Shown: piece after piece, positions 28,777 to 41,738 of the stretch | Position numbering within the stretch: position 1 is the stretch's first letter | Layout: every line of letters starts with the position of its first letter | NCBI RefSeq assembly: GCF_022201045.2 | Contig: NC_068562.1 | Coordinates: forward strand, 5,872,001 to 5,936,000 | DNA: 64,000 nt | Reading direction: 5' to 3' | From: Citrus sinensis | Lineage: Eukaryota; Streptophyta; Magnoliopsida; Sapindales; Rutaceae | Program-made: the position numbers and the translations under genes | Notes under the pieces: generated by a model | The model's input: the letters and a program-made list of their open reading frames with translations, nothing else | Database searches by the model: none | Told to the model about the DNA's origin: nothing

Positions 28777-29310
28777 GTCCGCCTAACTTACATTCAACGT
28801 AAGTTACGCTCAGCCCGTCCAATTTCATATAGCCCCCCTATACTCTATACTATTTATATTTTATTTATAAATGTTATAAATTTTTTGAAATGTAAAATTT
28901 CGTTTAACCCCCTTATACTCAATTTTATTTTATTAAAACCATATAATATGAATTCGCCCCCATAATTTTAAATTCTCAAAATAACCTCCATTTAATTAAA
29001 AATATAATTATTGTTAAATGAATTATAATTATAATTATAATTTTATTATAATCATAAATATTTTTTTAATAGATTATTGTTATTAAAATAAAATTCTGTT
29101 TAGCCCCATCTACTCAATTTTATTTTATTAAAACCATAGAGTATAAATTCGACCCCATAATTTTAAATTCTCAAAATAACCTCCATTTAATTAAAAATAT
29201 AATTATTTTTAAATGAATTATAATTATAATTATAATTTTATTATAATCATAAATATTTTTTAATAGATTATTGTTATTATTAATAACAAGAATAAAAAGC
29301 ATTATAAATT

Positions 29311-29343
<33 letters not shown>

Positions 29344-30132
29344 TAATGATTATCTAACTAATAGTAAATATATTGCTAATGCTACCTTCGACTTTAAATA
29401 CTCATTATCGGGTTTCAAGAGACCAATGAATGATAATTTCTGTCAGAATTTTAAGCTTGACCCAATAAAAATAATTTTGTATTTAAAAAATAGAAGCAAG
29501 AAAAATGTGTTTACATCCTCGAATGTGTAACAACTTAGCAAAAAGCACTTAAAAATGACCGTTTAATAATGAGATGCCTACAAAATCATTATTTATGAAG
29601 GTAACAAAAAAATCCTAAAAGTACTTGAAATTAAAATGTATAGAAATATAAAAGAGTCTCCTATATAAATATAGACTCAGTGTTTATTCCATTTTATTAT
29701 AATCATAAATATGTTGATTATCATTAATTATTATTATTATTACTAACAATTTAATAAAAATATTATTAATTATTATTAATAGATTAATTAATTATAATAT
29801 TTTTTATTATCGTTATTAATAATAACAATAATCTATTAAAAAATATTTATGATTATAATAAAATTATAATTATAATTATAATTATAATTCATTTAACAAT
29901 AATTATATTTTTAATTAAATGGAGGTTATTTTGAGAATTTAAAATTATGGGGGCGAATTCATACTCTATGGTTTTAATAAAATAAAATTGAGTATAAGAG
30001 GGTTAAACGAAATTTTATATTTCAAAAAATTTATAATATTTATAAATAAAATATAAATAGTATAGAGTATAGGGGGCTGTATGAAATTGGACGGGCTGAG
30101 CGTAACTTACGTTGAACGTAAGTTAGGCGGAC
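28777..30132. mobile_element. foldback transposable element with about 310-bp inverted arms
   Basis: The element begins GTCCGCCTAACTTAC at 28777 and ends with the inverse at 30132. The inverted arms extend to about 29085 on the left and from about 29812 on the right, nearly identical through long stretches that include GACGGGCTGAGCGTAACTTA and its complement. Each arm has a sub-terminal palindrome of arms AACTTAC and GTAAGTT. The left arm is partly duplicated in tandem: the block starting at 28921 recurs at 29116, a period of 195 bp. No transposase is present, and I see no clean target-site duplication (flanks TAAATAAGG and AAAGAAGCA). It is a non-autonomous foldback or Mutator-like element. 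Confidence 0.8.
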
Positions 30133-30917
30133 AAAGAAGCAAGCACTTGCTGTTCAAGATAAAAATGATGTGTTGCCTAATTGTCTACCTTTATATATAC
30201 ATATATAAAAGGTTTTGTTACATTATATGTAACATTCACCACACATAAGAATTGCATCCAACTATTTAAAATAATTTCACAATCAAATAACTTCTTTTCA
30301 CTTTTCTTGTCTCCGTGCACGAATTATATGCGGTCGCTTGGATTTAATACAATCCTAGGCTTGTCAACAAGGTTTACAACAGCACTGGTACAAAACATTA
30401 TTTATTCTTAGAAACATGGTAAAGAAATAAATTCTGTTAATATCGGAAGGGCTCAGGAATCAGGACTTAATATAATGGCGACCACTCAAATCCTGAGTCT
30501 CTCTCTTTCTTTCATGCACTAATCAAACCAATAGTTCATAATTGACTGCCAAAATCAACATTCCTATTCCTATAATCACAAAATTTATACATTTCATACA
30601 AAAAATCGCAATAAATGAGAGAAAAATAAAAGTACTCCAAATATTTTATTCTGATTATTTACCGTATCACAAACACAAAACTGGAGTCATCGGCTGATGC
30701 ATGCATGGGAAGCCACGCGCCAATGACAACGCACATGTGATACATACAAAGAATGAAAATATTGATATTTCACACTTACACGCCATTTCTTGGTTCTTTA
30801 AACAAAGCTTAGAATATGATTACGATTACTAGCTAGCTGGTTAACTTACTGTTGCTTCACGAGTCGAGCAAAATTATTAAAAACAAGATCATGATGCAAA
30901 AGTGTACCCTTTACTGA

Positions 30918-31047
30918 TCAACTCAGTGGAAGCTGCAGCAGTGCAGCTTGCGTTTCTTGTATCGTATTCATAGCTTTAGCTGTTTGTACGAACACTGGTT
31001 GCCCAGCTGTTCTGTTCTGACGGGCCTTCACTCTTCCTAAGCTAAAA
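30918..31047 (-). pseudogene. candidate orphan 3'-terminal coding exon, function unknown
   Basis: On the minus strand an AG acceptor is followed by an open frame of about 43 codons ending at TGA (30918-30920). The frame includes GRVKARQNRTAGQPVFVQT and ETQAALLQLPLS. Base composition is clearly less AT-rich than the surroundings, and the residue mix looks coding. I find no upstream exons at higher coordinates before the transposon-rich 31.3-32.5 kb region, so it would be a gene fragment. A chance open frame of this size is possible. Confidence 0.3.
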
Positions 31048-31913
31048 CTGGTAATGTTTGTTTTAATCTGGCACTAAATGCTTTTTTTACATTGATAATG
31101 GCTATTAGATTGGTAATCATGATGGTGACTGTGTCAACGACTCTAACATTGCTACGGAATTTTTGTTATTTACTAAATATTTTAATATGAATTTTATTAC
31201 AGCGCCTGTTCGGTCTCTGTCGAGAGGTCCATTATTGAAAATTTGTTACTTAGGAATCAGCTAGGATCTGACTTGCAGTATAGATATCTGGATTCCAACA
31301 ATTTTATGATCATAAGTAGCACTATTCTACTGTATGTATTTATTTAATTTTAGTAGTATTATATTTATTTAGTATTAATAATTATTAATAATAAATAGTG
31401 TATTATAATAAAATATTAATTATGTACTATATTATTAATAATAATATTTCTGTCGCTTATCTATAATTTTTAATTTACATAATTAAAATTAATAAAAAAA
31501 TTGATTTACATAATTAAGAATATTAATAATTATTATCATTAATTCATATAATTAAAGTTAATAATAAAATAAAAAGTTTATTTTACATATATATATTTTG
31601 TTCACTTTGAAATTAAAAACTATAATTCTTTAAATAAAGGTAAAATTATAATTTGAAATAAATTAAAAAAATTACTCCACGTCAAGATAAAGTAAACACA
31701 TAAATAAGATTTTAATTCCTATTTTACACTTATATCATAGTGTAAATAAACAACATACTCTCACTCTACACGCCTAATCATAAGATCCCTACTTCTCATG
31801 ATTCTCCACTCTAATATGAGAAGTAGTGTTTATTACCAAATAAATGGATATGTTATTACAAATAATCATTATGTTTCCACTACCTTAGTTTTGTCAAAAT
31901 TTTGGTGGCGTTT

Positions 31914-32521
31914 GTTTTTTTGTCTGAAATCTGAATAGACCTGAATAAGTCTGAATTCTGAATAGGTCTGAATATCTGAATCTGAATAATATGTTTGTTT
32001 TTTCGTATGAATCTCGGAAAATAAGTATTAAGTTGGTTGTTTTTTTCAACTTAAAAAGCTGAAAATATGTACTTTTACATTTGTATCCTTATTAAATTTG
32101 AATGTCAAATAAATAATATATTAAATACCGTAATATTTTAACATTTATAAGTAAAACTATATTCAAGTGAATACATAATTATTTTGGAATTTTAATATAT
32201 AAAATACCATAAATTTTAAATTTTATCGTATATAATATAAGAAAAAAAATAGGGATATTTTTATGTGGGGTGAATATCTATGGGTGAGTTTTGAGATAGA
32301 CATGAAAAATAAATTATAAAACAGAGATATTTTTGACATTAGCAAGTAATTGACTTAATTCAGATTTCTCCATTAAATAAAAAGTCAAAAAAATTAGCTT
32401 ATTTTATTAAGTCAAAATTATCTAAAAAGTCTCATTAAGTTATAAAAACAAACACCTTTAATTAACTTAATTAATTAAGTTAAGTCACTTTAAGTCATTA
32501 AGTTAAAAAACAAACGCCACC
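31914..32521. mobile_element. MITE with GGTGGCGTTTG ends
   Basis: The left end GGTGGCGTTTGTTTTTT is matched in reverse by AAAAAACAAACGCCACC at 32505-32521. Flanking bases are TTT on both sides, which would fit a 3-bp duplication as in PIF/Harbinger MITEs, although T-rich flanks make this weak. The interior is AT-rich with repeated CTGAATA words and no coding capacity. Confidence 0.65.
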
Positions 32522-35119
32522 TTTGTCTAGTCACCAAAGAATTCTAAAAATGTTCCTGCACTAATTTTTTGTTTTTCTATTAACAAGCCAATTCATTAAG
32601 GAAAACAAAGCCTTTAATTGGGTTATAAATATTAAATGTTAGATTTTGTAAAAAAATATTAATCATGTAATAAATGACACATCATATGTCCTATTATTTG
32701 AGATAAAATTTATAATAAAAATTTAGAATGTCTATCATCACTCAAAATTTAAAGTTTAACATTTAAGATTATAATATGTGAACTTAATGAAGCACTTTGG
32801 GTCTCAAATTTAAGATACAAGCCAATCAAAAGCTTTGTTTCCAACCACTCAACCAAAGCCGAGTGGTCAAGACCCTATCTTTACAATTGTAAATGCATTA
32901 GTTTGAGCCCCTGTAATATATTGTGAGAGTTTAATTTCTAATATCACGTTTGTTGCAAAGAATACCCCATCTATTTTTTTGTCATATTCAAGGGCCGGGA
33001 AGTAAGTGCATCATTGGCCCTTCAAAACTATGATTACATGTCAATAGTGAACACTTGTAATTCGTAGACGTAGTAAAACATCATTAAATAAAAAAATAAA
33101 TAAACAAAGTAGATCTTTTGTCATATTTTTTTTAAAAAATAAAACAATTTAAAATGTCTAATAAAAAAATTTTCCCCCTTTTTATTGGGCAGGTGCAGGC
33201 AGCAGAATCAATATCTTCTCAAAAAATAAATAAATAAAGGTGGAGAAATCAATATAGCTGCTGCTTCTTGCACTTCTGCAAAAGCAATTGGCTCTAAATT
33301 AGAATAGTAGGTAACGTAATAACTGATTAAAAAACTCACAAGTCATAAGGGATAGGGAATTAGATTGTTCTTTCTCTTCTTCTTTTTTTCTTTTTTTCGC
33401 GTGTGTTTGATGAACAAAGAAGGCTGCCTAAAAAAGCGAAAAACTGCTTCTGCAGAAGCAGATATAAATACTTGTTTACTGTTCGTAAGTTTTTATATTT
33501 TATTTTTCTATAACAAAGGCGTTTTACTTACGATCAGTAACTGATCAGTGTCTCTGTTCTCAAACAGCTGCTGCTCTGCTGCCAGCTTGACTAACAATAA
33601 ATCACAGCGACAAATCGGGAAACATAGAATTGGTAAACAAAACAATCCTTGGTCCCCACGATCTTAGAAAAGCTTCTCATCCAAGAAATTTTTCCTTTCA
33701 TGCCTTTATCTTCTTTGGAAAAAATGAAATTCAAAAATTTCAAGCATTAGGTAAAGTATCAGCTTTTATCAGAGCTTTTAAACTCTCTGAATGGAGTCTC
33801 TGGGGGCTCTTATTATCATTATGACATTGTACTAAAATTCAAATTTAATTTGAACCGTGACATTTTATCACCGTTTTATATAATTTGACCCACCATACGT
33901 TTTATTCTCCATGTCAAGGCGAGTTGATCAATTATTATTTCATTGCCGGCTTCACGCATGCCGATGAGTTGCTAAACCAGTTTCTGCCAAATTTTTGCAT
34001 GGCCATCCTGGCTAATTAATCACACTGGCATGTCAAGTCTAATTATTGTTAAGGTCACATCTTGTTTGAAGAATTATGGACAAATTGGCACTTGTATTCA
34101 TATTTAAATAATTCCACAAAATGTGCCAACAAAGAGCATTTATGTCTTACAACGATGCATAGCTGTTTGGTACACCGCCCCTTAAATCAAAATTTTGTTA
34201 ATTATTCATTTCACATAAATTTTCATTGTTGGCATTGTTAAATAATTTATATTTACAATAACTAAATAATATATCATAAATTGAAGAATAAGAATCAAAA
34301 TTTAGGGGTTGGTGACAAGAAAAGAACTTCAAAACCTTGAATTTTTACAACAGTAGTGAGCGTGAAAGAATTTTTTCGACCACATATTTTTATTTCTTCT
34401 GTCTGATAAACTTATAAATATGTATGGCAATATCAAATTGGAATAAACCAAAAAAAAAAAAAAAAAAAACTCCGAATAATGTGTGTGTTTGAAGTCAACT
34501 CAGTCAAAGTCCAGACTCCGAAATCCGAGCACTGAACACTGAAAGCAAAAAAGTGAGTCGAATGGTTAATAAATGCTTTGAATTGCAAAACCACAGGGTT
34601 TGCTTTAATTTTTAACCCGAACCGCGACAACAATGGTTTCGCTTTCGACGCAGCGACTAATTAATAAGCAGAAGCAGAACCCTTGCTCTTTAATCAAATC
34701 AAGAAAAAAAGGAAATGAAAATGAAAAAGCCAGATGGGTCCTTTCTCTCGATGTGGATTCTACCAACAATTTGTTGTTCATCTTATGAATTGTTCCTTTC
34801 ACTCTCTTATATTGAGGCCCTTTCAGCTTTCACCCACCCCACCTCCTCATTATTTATTGTCCATCCCTCCCCTCCCTCTCTTCTTCTTCTTTTGTTTTAT
34901 TCAATTCAATCCACCCCACCGAAATAAAAATAAAAATAGCTAGTCAAATTAATAAATTCTCTCTCTTTATTAAATCGTTTGTTTTTTGCTTTGGCTGCTG
35001 CTTCTGCTGGTATATGAAACTTCGTTCACAGTACCATCAATTGGTCCTGCCTTGCTTCATTTCTTGCTTTCTGTTTTCTTTGGTCATTTGCATAAGATGC
35101 TTTCATAAATTAGTGTAAT

Positions 35120-35567
35120 ATGAGTTCACTTTGCTCTCTTCTCCTTCTCCTTCTCCTTTTTCTTTGCTCTCCTGTCTCCAGCATTTACCTCCCTCCACGC
35201 TCTCCTCGTCCTGGACCTCGTGTAAGCCTCGATCGACACATTCAAAAATATTTATATTTTTGTCACTTTCTGGCATGATAGGATTATGCATATTTACACT
35301 TTGTGGGTGTAGGGTTTGTTATTTGAAGACAAAACAAGGCTGGGTTCAATACCACCAAGCTGCCACAACAAATGCAACCAGTGCCACCCATGCATGGCGG
35401 TTCAGGTGCCAACGTTGCCTGGTCCAAAAGCAGCTCGCGCTCGCGCTCGTGCTCGTGCTCATCCCATGGCGTTTTACAATGACCCATCTTCGTTAACCAA
35501 GAAGTACTCTAATTACAAGCCGCTTGGATGGAAATGCCGCTGTAATGGCCACTTCTATAACCCTTAG
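35120..35567 (+). CDS. EPIDERMAL PATTERNING FACTOR-like secreted peptide (EPFL1-3 type)
   Basis: Two exons, 35120-35221 and 35313-35567, give about 118 residues. Residues 1-20 form a Leu-rich signal peptide. The C-terminus has the EPF/EPFL cysteine frame: CHNKCNQCHPC, then a long loop, then GWKCRCNGHFYNP at the end, six cysteines in all. The FYNP ending and the KTRLGS-PPSC start resemble EPFL1-EPFL3 best. EPFL peptides are processed, secreted, and bind ERECTA-family receptor kinases, sometimes with TOO MANY MOUTHS, to control stomatal spacing, organ growth or leaf margins. The loop between the fourth and fifth cysteines is long and contains an alternating Ala-Arg run (ARARARARA). The start is the first ATG before the hydrophobic segment; the intron is 91 bp with canonical ends. 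Confidence 0.9.
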
Positions 35568-37400
35568 AATTCAAGAAGCTTCAGATCATCATCAGATTGG
35601 TAATACTACTACCATTGGGTTTGTTTGTAAGCTCTGATAGTTTTATTTATTAATTTTCTGTAAATTTAATTAACCAGCATTAGAACTAGTTAACGGGTTT
35701 TAATTATTTTTAGTGAATGTTTGATAGTATAGTGTTAGTGCTCCTCGGATTCTTTGGGGATGGGGATGGGGTCACGGGACATCTTAATGCTGTCAGCATT
35801 AACTGTATACGTTCAAGTTTCATACGCTATTGTACAGATATCTGTAACAGATCTTTTTCAATTTCTTCATCGCATTCTTGTCGCTACTCAACAGGAATTT
35901 TCTGCTATGAATATTCTCCTTTTGATTCTGATTTTGTATTTGTTTTTTTTTCCTCCTCTCTTTTAATTGTTTGGCCCGGCTTCGGCCCTTATCTTCTTGG
36001 GATTTGCACGGACAAGGTCCATGCCATGCTTTGCTTAATGATACGAACAAGTATCAGAATCAATCTCTGTGACGTATTAGGTTTTCCCTAAAAAAAAAAG
36101 ATATCCGGGACATGTTAATTGCTCAATGGCATCATGATGACTAAAATTAGAGGCGTGAAATAAAACAACTTGAACCAGATTGACTCGTGTCCGTAGACGT
36201 TCACTCGTTATTAGTACATTTCGTAATCCACCTCTCTATTTTTGCATTCTTTCCTTTTTGTGAGGAGGAAGCTCTAATACTTTTCTGACTACTGACTAGA
36301 ACGCAATATCTCGGCACTTAACGATTTTGTTTTAGTGATCAAGGTGCAACTATTTCTTAATGTGGGCAACTTGGTTTTGTGAAGTGTAAAATCGTAATTG
36401 AAAGTTTCAACCTTCTGTTTATTTTGTACTAACTGTGGACCACCGTTGGTTCGGTAAAAGAATTAGGCAACAAATTAGGACATATTTTGTAAAAATAAAA
36501 CTCTTATCAAAGAGAAGCAAATGAAGGCCTTTCAATAATGTTTGCTTGAAAATTAAATAAATCAGCTTTTGTGCAATCAATTAATTAAAGCTTTGTTTAG
36601 TTTTGTTTGTCAAACTACAATTCTAAAGTATTTTAGCAAATACTTGTAACTACTATAGAATTTTATTTTACAATTATTTTTTTCACAATGTCAAATAAGC
36701 CTGAGCATTTCCTAACTTTTCTCTTGTCACTAGGGTCTTTGATCATCTATCTATGATTCTTACTATTTTTAAGCAATTGTAGGGACAAAATTTTATTCTC
36801 ACTCTATTGGTCCCTATTGCGGAGTTTACTAAATTCAAGTTAAAAAGTTAATGTAAAAGTAAGATTTGCTTCTACAAGGACAAATTTAGAGATTTTGTTA
36901 CGTAAAATGAACAATTAATTACTAAGTAGATTGTTTTTGACTAATCAAACTACACAATTGTACTCTAAAGACAAACATGATGCATACCATTATTGTTGTT
37001 AAAATTTATGAAGAACCTAAATGATAAAAATTAAAAGGTAAATTTTAATTCTTTCCAACCTATACTGAAAATCCCGAATTTTCATTTATTCTCTACCATT
37101 ATGAAAATATCAATTTATCTTATTTCTTGTTCAAAAAATAATGGTAAATAAGAGATGCATTGATGAAGATTTTTCTTTATCTTCTTAATGGTAAATGAGG
37201 ATAAATCTGTATTTCAAAACTTTAAGAGATTAAAGATCGTCATTTTAGCTAGAGTAAATTGAAATTTACCTGAAGTTAAAATAAGGTTCAAGTTAAAAGG
37301 AGGACCTCATTGATTGATTGTGCACAATGGTGAATTATTTAAATTGACGTCAACATTAGGGACTTGGATATAAATTATACCTCAAGATTTGCAGATTTAG
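35568..37400. other. gene-free interval between EPFL and MED18
   Basis: The first part is the 3' UTR and flank of the EPFL gene; short open frames at 35.7-36.1 kb lack coding features. The remainder is AT-rich with no recognised element. The GC-richer stretch from about 37400 begins the MED18 promoter and leader. Confidence 0.45.
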
Positions 37401-38634
37401 CCTCACAAAACAGCGTTTTGAAAAAACAGCACGCATTGCGCTGTTGAGCGTTGAGCTTTTTGAGTGCAAGAGAGAGAGTGTTCTGCTCCAATTTTCTGAA
37501 CTGTTAATCAAACAAAACCCGCGAAGGTAATCACCTAAACAGAGCTCTACGCCATCATTGATATGTCCATCAATCCCTAATTGGGCGCTGTCTTGTTTAA
37601 TTAACGGTCTTTGGAAATGATTCCTTTCCTTCGCTTGTTCCTCTGCAAGAAGTTTCTGTTTTAGGGCTTCTGATAGTTTCATTATATTTATTCTCATCAA
37701 TTTTACTTGGATGGTATTTCATGTTTTAAATTTTTGTTTGATTTGATTGAAAGCAGGGTTTTTGCTTTTGAGTTCGGGGATCAGCTTTAAGGGATTCATT
37801 CGTCGGGCTTCTCTGGCAAACAGGTAAGTATCTGAACTAGTAGTTAACTCATATTGTCATCGGAGCGGTGCTTTTATTTTAGTTTTATCCAAACACGCTT
37901 TTACTGTGCTTTTAAATTTTTGGTCTTAAAATTAATGAATTTAAAGTATATTGTGGGGCTGCTAGATTTGTCTCCCAATTTTAGGTGCTGTTGAAAAATT
38001 GGTTATGGTTTCTTAGTTTGTACATTGATTCTTGCTGTTCGTGAAGCATTTGGCTTGTCAACACCACAATATAGTTGGATTTTTTGTTTCTCGGTATTTC
38101 AAGAAGATGAATCATACTTCTTCTCAAGCTTAAACTTCTGTGAAAGTCCTTTCTATGCTTATTGATTCTTTCATTATGTTTTCCGGTCAAATGTTTTTGT
38201 TGGATAAATTATTGAAGAGTTTATTAATGCAGATTCCTATTCATCATGGCAGCCCATTCTAAGTCTGTATTTGTATTTTTTAACTGCTTAGGTGTATGGG
38301 AGCAATTTGAGTTTTTCTCTTTTTTAAATTTGGATTGGCTGATTTCAATTAATTTGTGTATGGAATTATTTTGATCTTTGATGAGTCAAGATATGGTGAG
38401 GAGTGTGATCTCTTTTGTCCATTTACTTTGACAACCAATTCAGAATGTGTCCGGGAAAAACCCTCTTATATTTATTCATTTGATATATTTTGCATTATTC
38501 TGGTAATTTTTTTCTTGATAAAATTTAGTTGTTTCAATTAGTGTTACCATTCTAAAGTAGAAAACTTTGAATTGTGTTTAACAGTTCAGATGCTATGTGT
38601 ATTGAATGTTTGAGATTAACTAAAGCTGATTTTG

Positions 38635-40892
38635 ATGGAGTGCGTTGTTCAAGGAATTATAGAGACACAGGTAACTTATGTAAATATATATTTCTTAAGT
38701 TTGTAAAAGTTTTACTCTTGTTTTAATGATTTTGTAGTCTTGAAATATCTGTATACAGTTGCACCACAGTGAAGATTAGTGTTAATTCTAGTGAAGAATT
38801 CGCACATCATTTTATTTGCCTTGAGGTTGAATGAGATACATGCGGTACATTTTGAGTTGTTGGCCAGTGAGTTTGACAATTATGAGCATGGTAGACGATA
38901 AAGATGCTGAATATTGAATTAAAATTTAGAAATAATATTCTATACCAAGGCAGTTTTTAACTATTTACATCAACATGTGTGTACTAGTTGATTCAATTGG
39001 CAAAACCTCTTGGTTGGTACAAGAGATTTAGAATTCGAATCCTGCACGTACTAGGGTTGGGGAGGGTTAGTTTAAATCATAAAAGGAAATAGAACAAAAT
39101 GAAATAAAAAATATATATTCACACTGATATGAGCTTTTGTCTTGCAGCATGTTGAGGCTCTTGAGATTCTTCTTCAAGGAATTTGTGGTGTTCACAGAGA
39201 TCGCTTGAGGGTTCATGAAATATGCTTAAAAAATAACCCCAACCTTGGTAAGTATTTAAATTTTCTTAAAGACAACCTCTTTGCAAAGTATGTTTACAAT
39301 GCTACAACTCACAACAATAGAATGAAGCTGAAATTTGCCCCTTCTGTTGACATATTAAGAGGGCTTTTAGCACTATCTTTATTGCTTGATGCAATTTTTA
39401 GCTCAAATTATTATGACTTCTACAAGGTCAAGAGATCCTTATGCGGCTCAATTTACTTGTAACTTCGAAGAAATAAAATGTTTATATTTGTCTATTTGGT
39501 GGCTTATTTCTTGCTTATCATGAGGATTATGTGCTTCATTTTTCAGGAAATGTTGCTTCTGAGGTTAGACTCTTATGTGATCTTGAGCTGCCCGAACCCA
39601 CATGGTATACTAAGATGATTATATGCTATGTGTTATTTGATTTAGTTATTTATTTTTTTGTATATGTATGTGTGTATGTGTCTGTGTTTTGTGCGTATGA
39701 AATTTATTACAGTAAACCTCTCTATAGTCATATTGTTGGGACCAAATTAATTTTATTACTTTGAGGAAGTTATAACTTAATAGCGATGTAGTTACAAAAA
39801 TTATTACTTTGGCTTAGTTATCCTTATTACAAGTGGTGTGCAGCTAAAGTATGCACTATTTTAATAATAAGTTAATGAGGCATGTCAAATCTAATATACT
39901 ATAGACATTGATAAAAGAAATAGACATAGTTTCCAAAAATAGCATATATAACTATATATTGTTAGGAACATGCGAAGTCATCTTAAAGATCTCTAAATGT
40001 TTGCGTTCTTCTGAATGTTTTTCTCTCATTGTCTAAGTGTACTATATGGAGGCTAGTTTTTTTTTAATGTAATATCATATATATATATATATATATATTG
40101 CAATATACAGATAATTATTGCTTTGTAGAGGCAAATTCCTTAAGACGGGATCTCGAAAAATTATAACTCATTACAGTATGGAGATTATTCTTATTTATAA
40201 CTGGCCCGAAATTTTATGACTACTTAGAGGTTATTCCTATATAGAGTATCATTATAGAGAGATTTTATTGTATGTTGTAGGACTGTTAAACATCTTGGAG
40301 GTGCAATGAGGGGTGCTGGTGCAGAGCAAATTTCTGTTCTCGTTAGGTCTATGGTGGAAAGCAAAGTAAGCAAGAACGCACTTAGACTGTTCAACGCACT
40401 TGGCTACAAGTTGGATCATGAGTTGCTGAGAGTAGGATTTGCCTTCCATTTTCAAAGGGGTGCTCAGATTACTGTAACTGTGTCATCTGTAAATAAAATG
40501 CTGAAGCTACATGCAACAGATGAGGCTGTGCCAGTAACACCTGGAATACAGTTGGTTGAAGTGACAGCACCTGCATCATCTGAAAATTACACTGAAGTGG
40601 CTTCTGCTGTTTCATCATTCTGCGAATATCTTGCACCGTAAGAACTTTTCTTCTCCTTTAGAGGCATATTTACAATTGTCTGATTAATTATGAGTTGTCC
40701 CATCTTGTTTTCAGTGGGAAAAAATGTGCTGGTATGATCAATTTTAAGTTACGCAGCATATTTACATGCTTGTTGGTTTTGTTTGGCAGGCTTCTACATT
40801 TGTCAAAACCAGGTGTTTCAACAGGGGTTGTTCCTACTGCTGCTGCAGCTGCTGTATCTCTTATGTCAGATGGTGGAGGCACAACTTTGTAA
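38635..40892 (+). CDS. MED18: Mediator of RNA polymerase II transcription subunit 18
   Basis: Five exons join in frame: 38635-38670, 39148-39247, 39547-39604, 40281-40637 and 40790-40892, about 217 residues, matching plant MED18 in length. The protein starts MECVVQGIIETQHVEALEIL and carries PEPTWTVKHLGGAMRGAGAE, ALGYKLDHELLRVGFAFHF and the ending LMSDGGGTTL, which I recall as near-invariant in Arabidopsis MED18. MED18 sits in the Mediator head module with MED20, linking transcription factors to RNA polymerase II; in Arabidopsis it affects immunity, hormone responses and flowering. A 5' leader probably starts near 37440 and appears to hold introns, with donors at 37527 and 37824 and an acceptor at 37756. 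The first coding exon is only 36 bp. Intron 1 carries a SINE-like piece, intron 3 a TA microsatellite near 40078. Confidence 0.96.
38985..39115 (+). repeat. possible tRNA-derived SINE remnant in MED18 intron 1
   Basis: TTGATTCAATTGGCAAAACC resembles an A-box region, and GAATTCGAATCC about 45 bp later resembles a pol III B box. The block ends in A-rich sequence. No target-site duplication was found, so the call is tentative. Confidence 0.3.
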
Positions 40893-41738
40893 CCACTTTA
40901 GTCTTTCTGATAATACGTGATCTTTCATTAACTTGAATGAGATATGAAGTAACCTATGGAAGAGACATGGCCATGGCCTTTACCTTTCAAAGCAAATTTT
41001 CCTGCAGATTTTCCTCGCACACAACCAGAATAAAAACAGTGGGCTTAGCCTGGAGTATATAAACTTTAGGCACAATGGCTTGAGGGAGTGGATATTTCTT
41101 GGGAAATTCATATGGTTCCCAAAGAGAAATGAAAAAGGGGTGGTTGTGGGATGAGAGGATACATTTTTTATGACTGTAATTCGGGGTTGTAGAATTCTAA
41201 TCGGAGATAATATTTGGTTCTTAATAGAGTAGGCGGGGTTTTTTATTTTATATTTATCCACTTAAAATGATGTGTAAGCGTCATTATAAACCACTCGTTT
41301 ACGTTGCTCGACATTTGCAATCTAATGCATGATTGCAGTCTAATGACCTCAGACTCAGAGAATGCGCCATGTTCAAGTTTTTGTCTATTTCGATAGCATT
41401 CTAATCCACTTTATTAAAACTACTAACACTTGCAATACCCAATGGAGGAGAAGCTAAATTTTGTAGTTGTATCTTTTGACGAACCCATCATATGGGATTG
41501 GCTTTTATCGAAAGCAGAAAAATAGTAAAAATAGAAATGAAAAACCAAGCATACGGAAAAAATGGTCCTAGGCCAACAGAAAAGGAATTTATGCTCTGCT
41601 GATGTAGCCGGTCGTTATATCCGTTAATTACAATAAACTGCCTAGAACCACACGAATTTTTAACCCGCCACATCTGACATCACTCAAAGCTAGCAAGAAA
41701 GAAATAGAATCCACATAAAAAATTTTACAAACAAATTC

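Larger units (their letters stand above)
30133..35119. other. 5-kb gene-poor interval upstream of EPFL
   Basis: Mostly AT-rich intergenic DNA. Besides the separately listed orphan exon candidate and the GGTGGCG element, I see a tRNA-like SINE remnant near 32850-32940 (GCCGAGTGGTCAAG and GTTTGAGCCCC, reminiscent of A and B boxes), a TATA-like ATATAAAT near 33461 with no gene behind it, and an A-run at 34449-34470. The 34.7-35.1 kb pyrimidine-rich stretch is the likely promoter and leader of the EPFL gene. Confidence 0.4.

Noticed and set aside
35717-36091. 124-codon open frame downstream of EPFL
   Set aside because: It lies in the EPFL 3' flank, is low-complexity (Phe, Ser, Leu-rich), overlaps another frame of equal quality and has no homologue I know.
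39001-39060. tRNA gene in MED18 intron 1
   Set aside because: It has a B-box-like GAATTCGAATCC but cannot be folded into an acceptor stem and anticodon arm; it is at best a SINE remnant.
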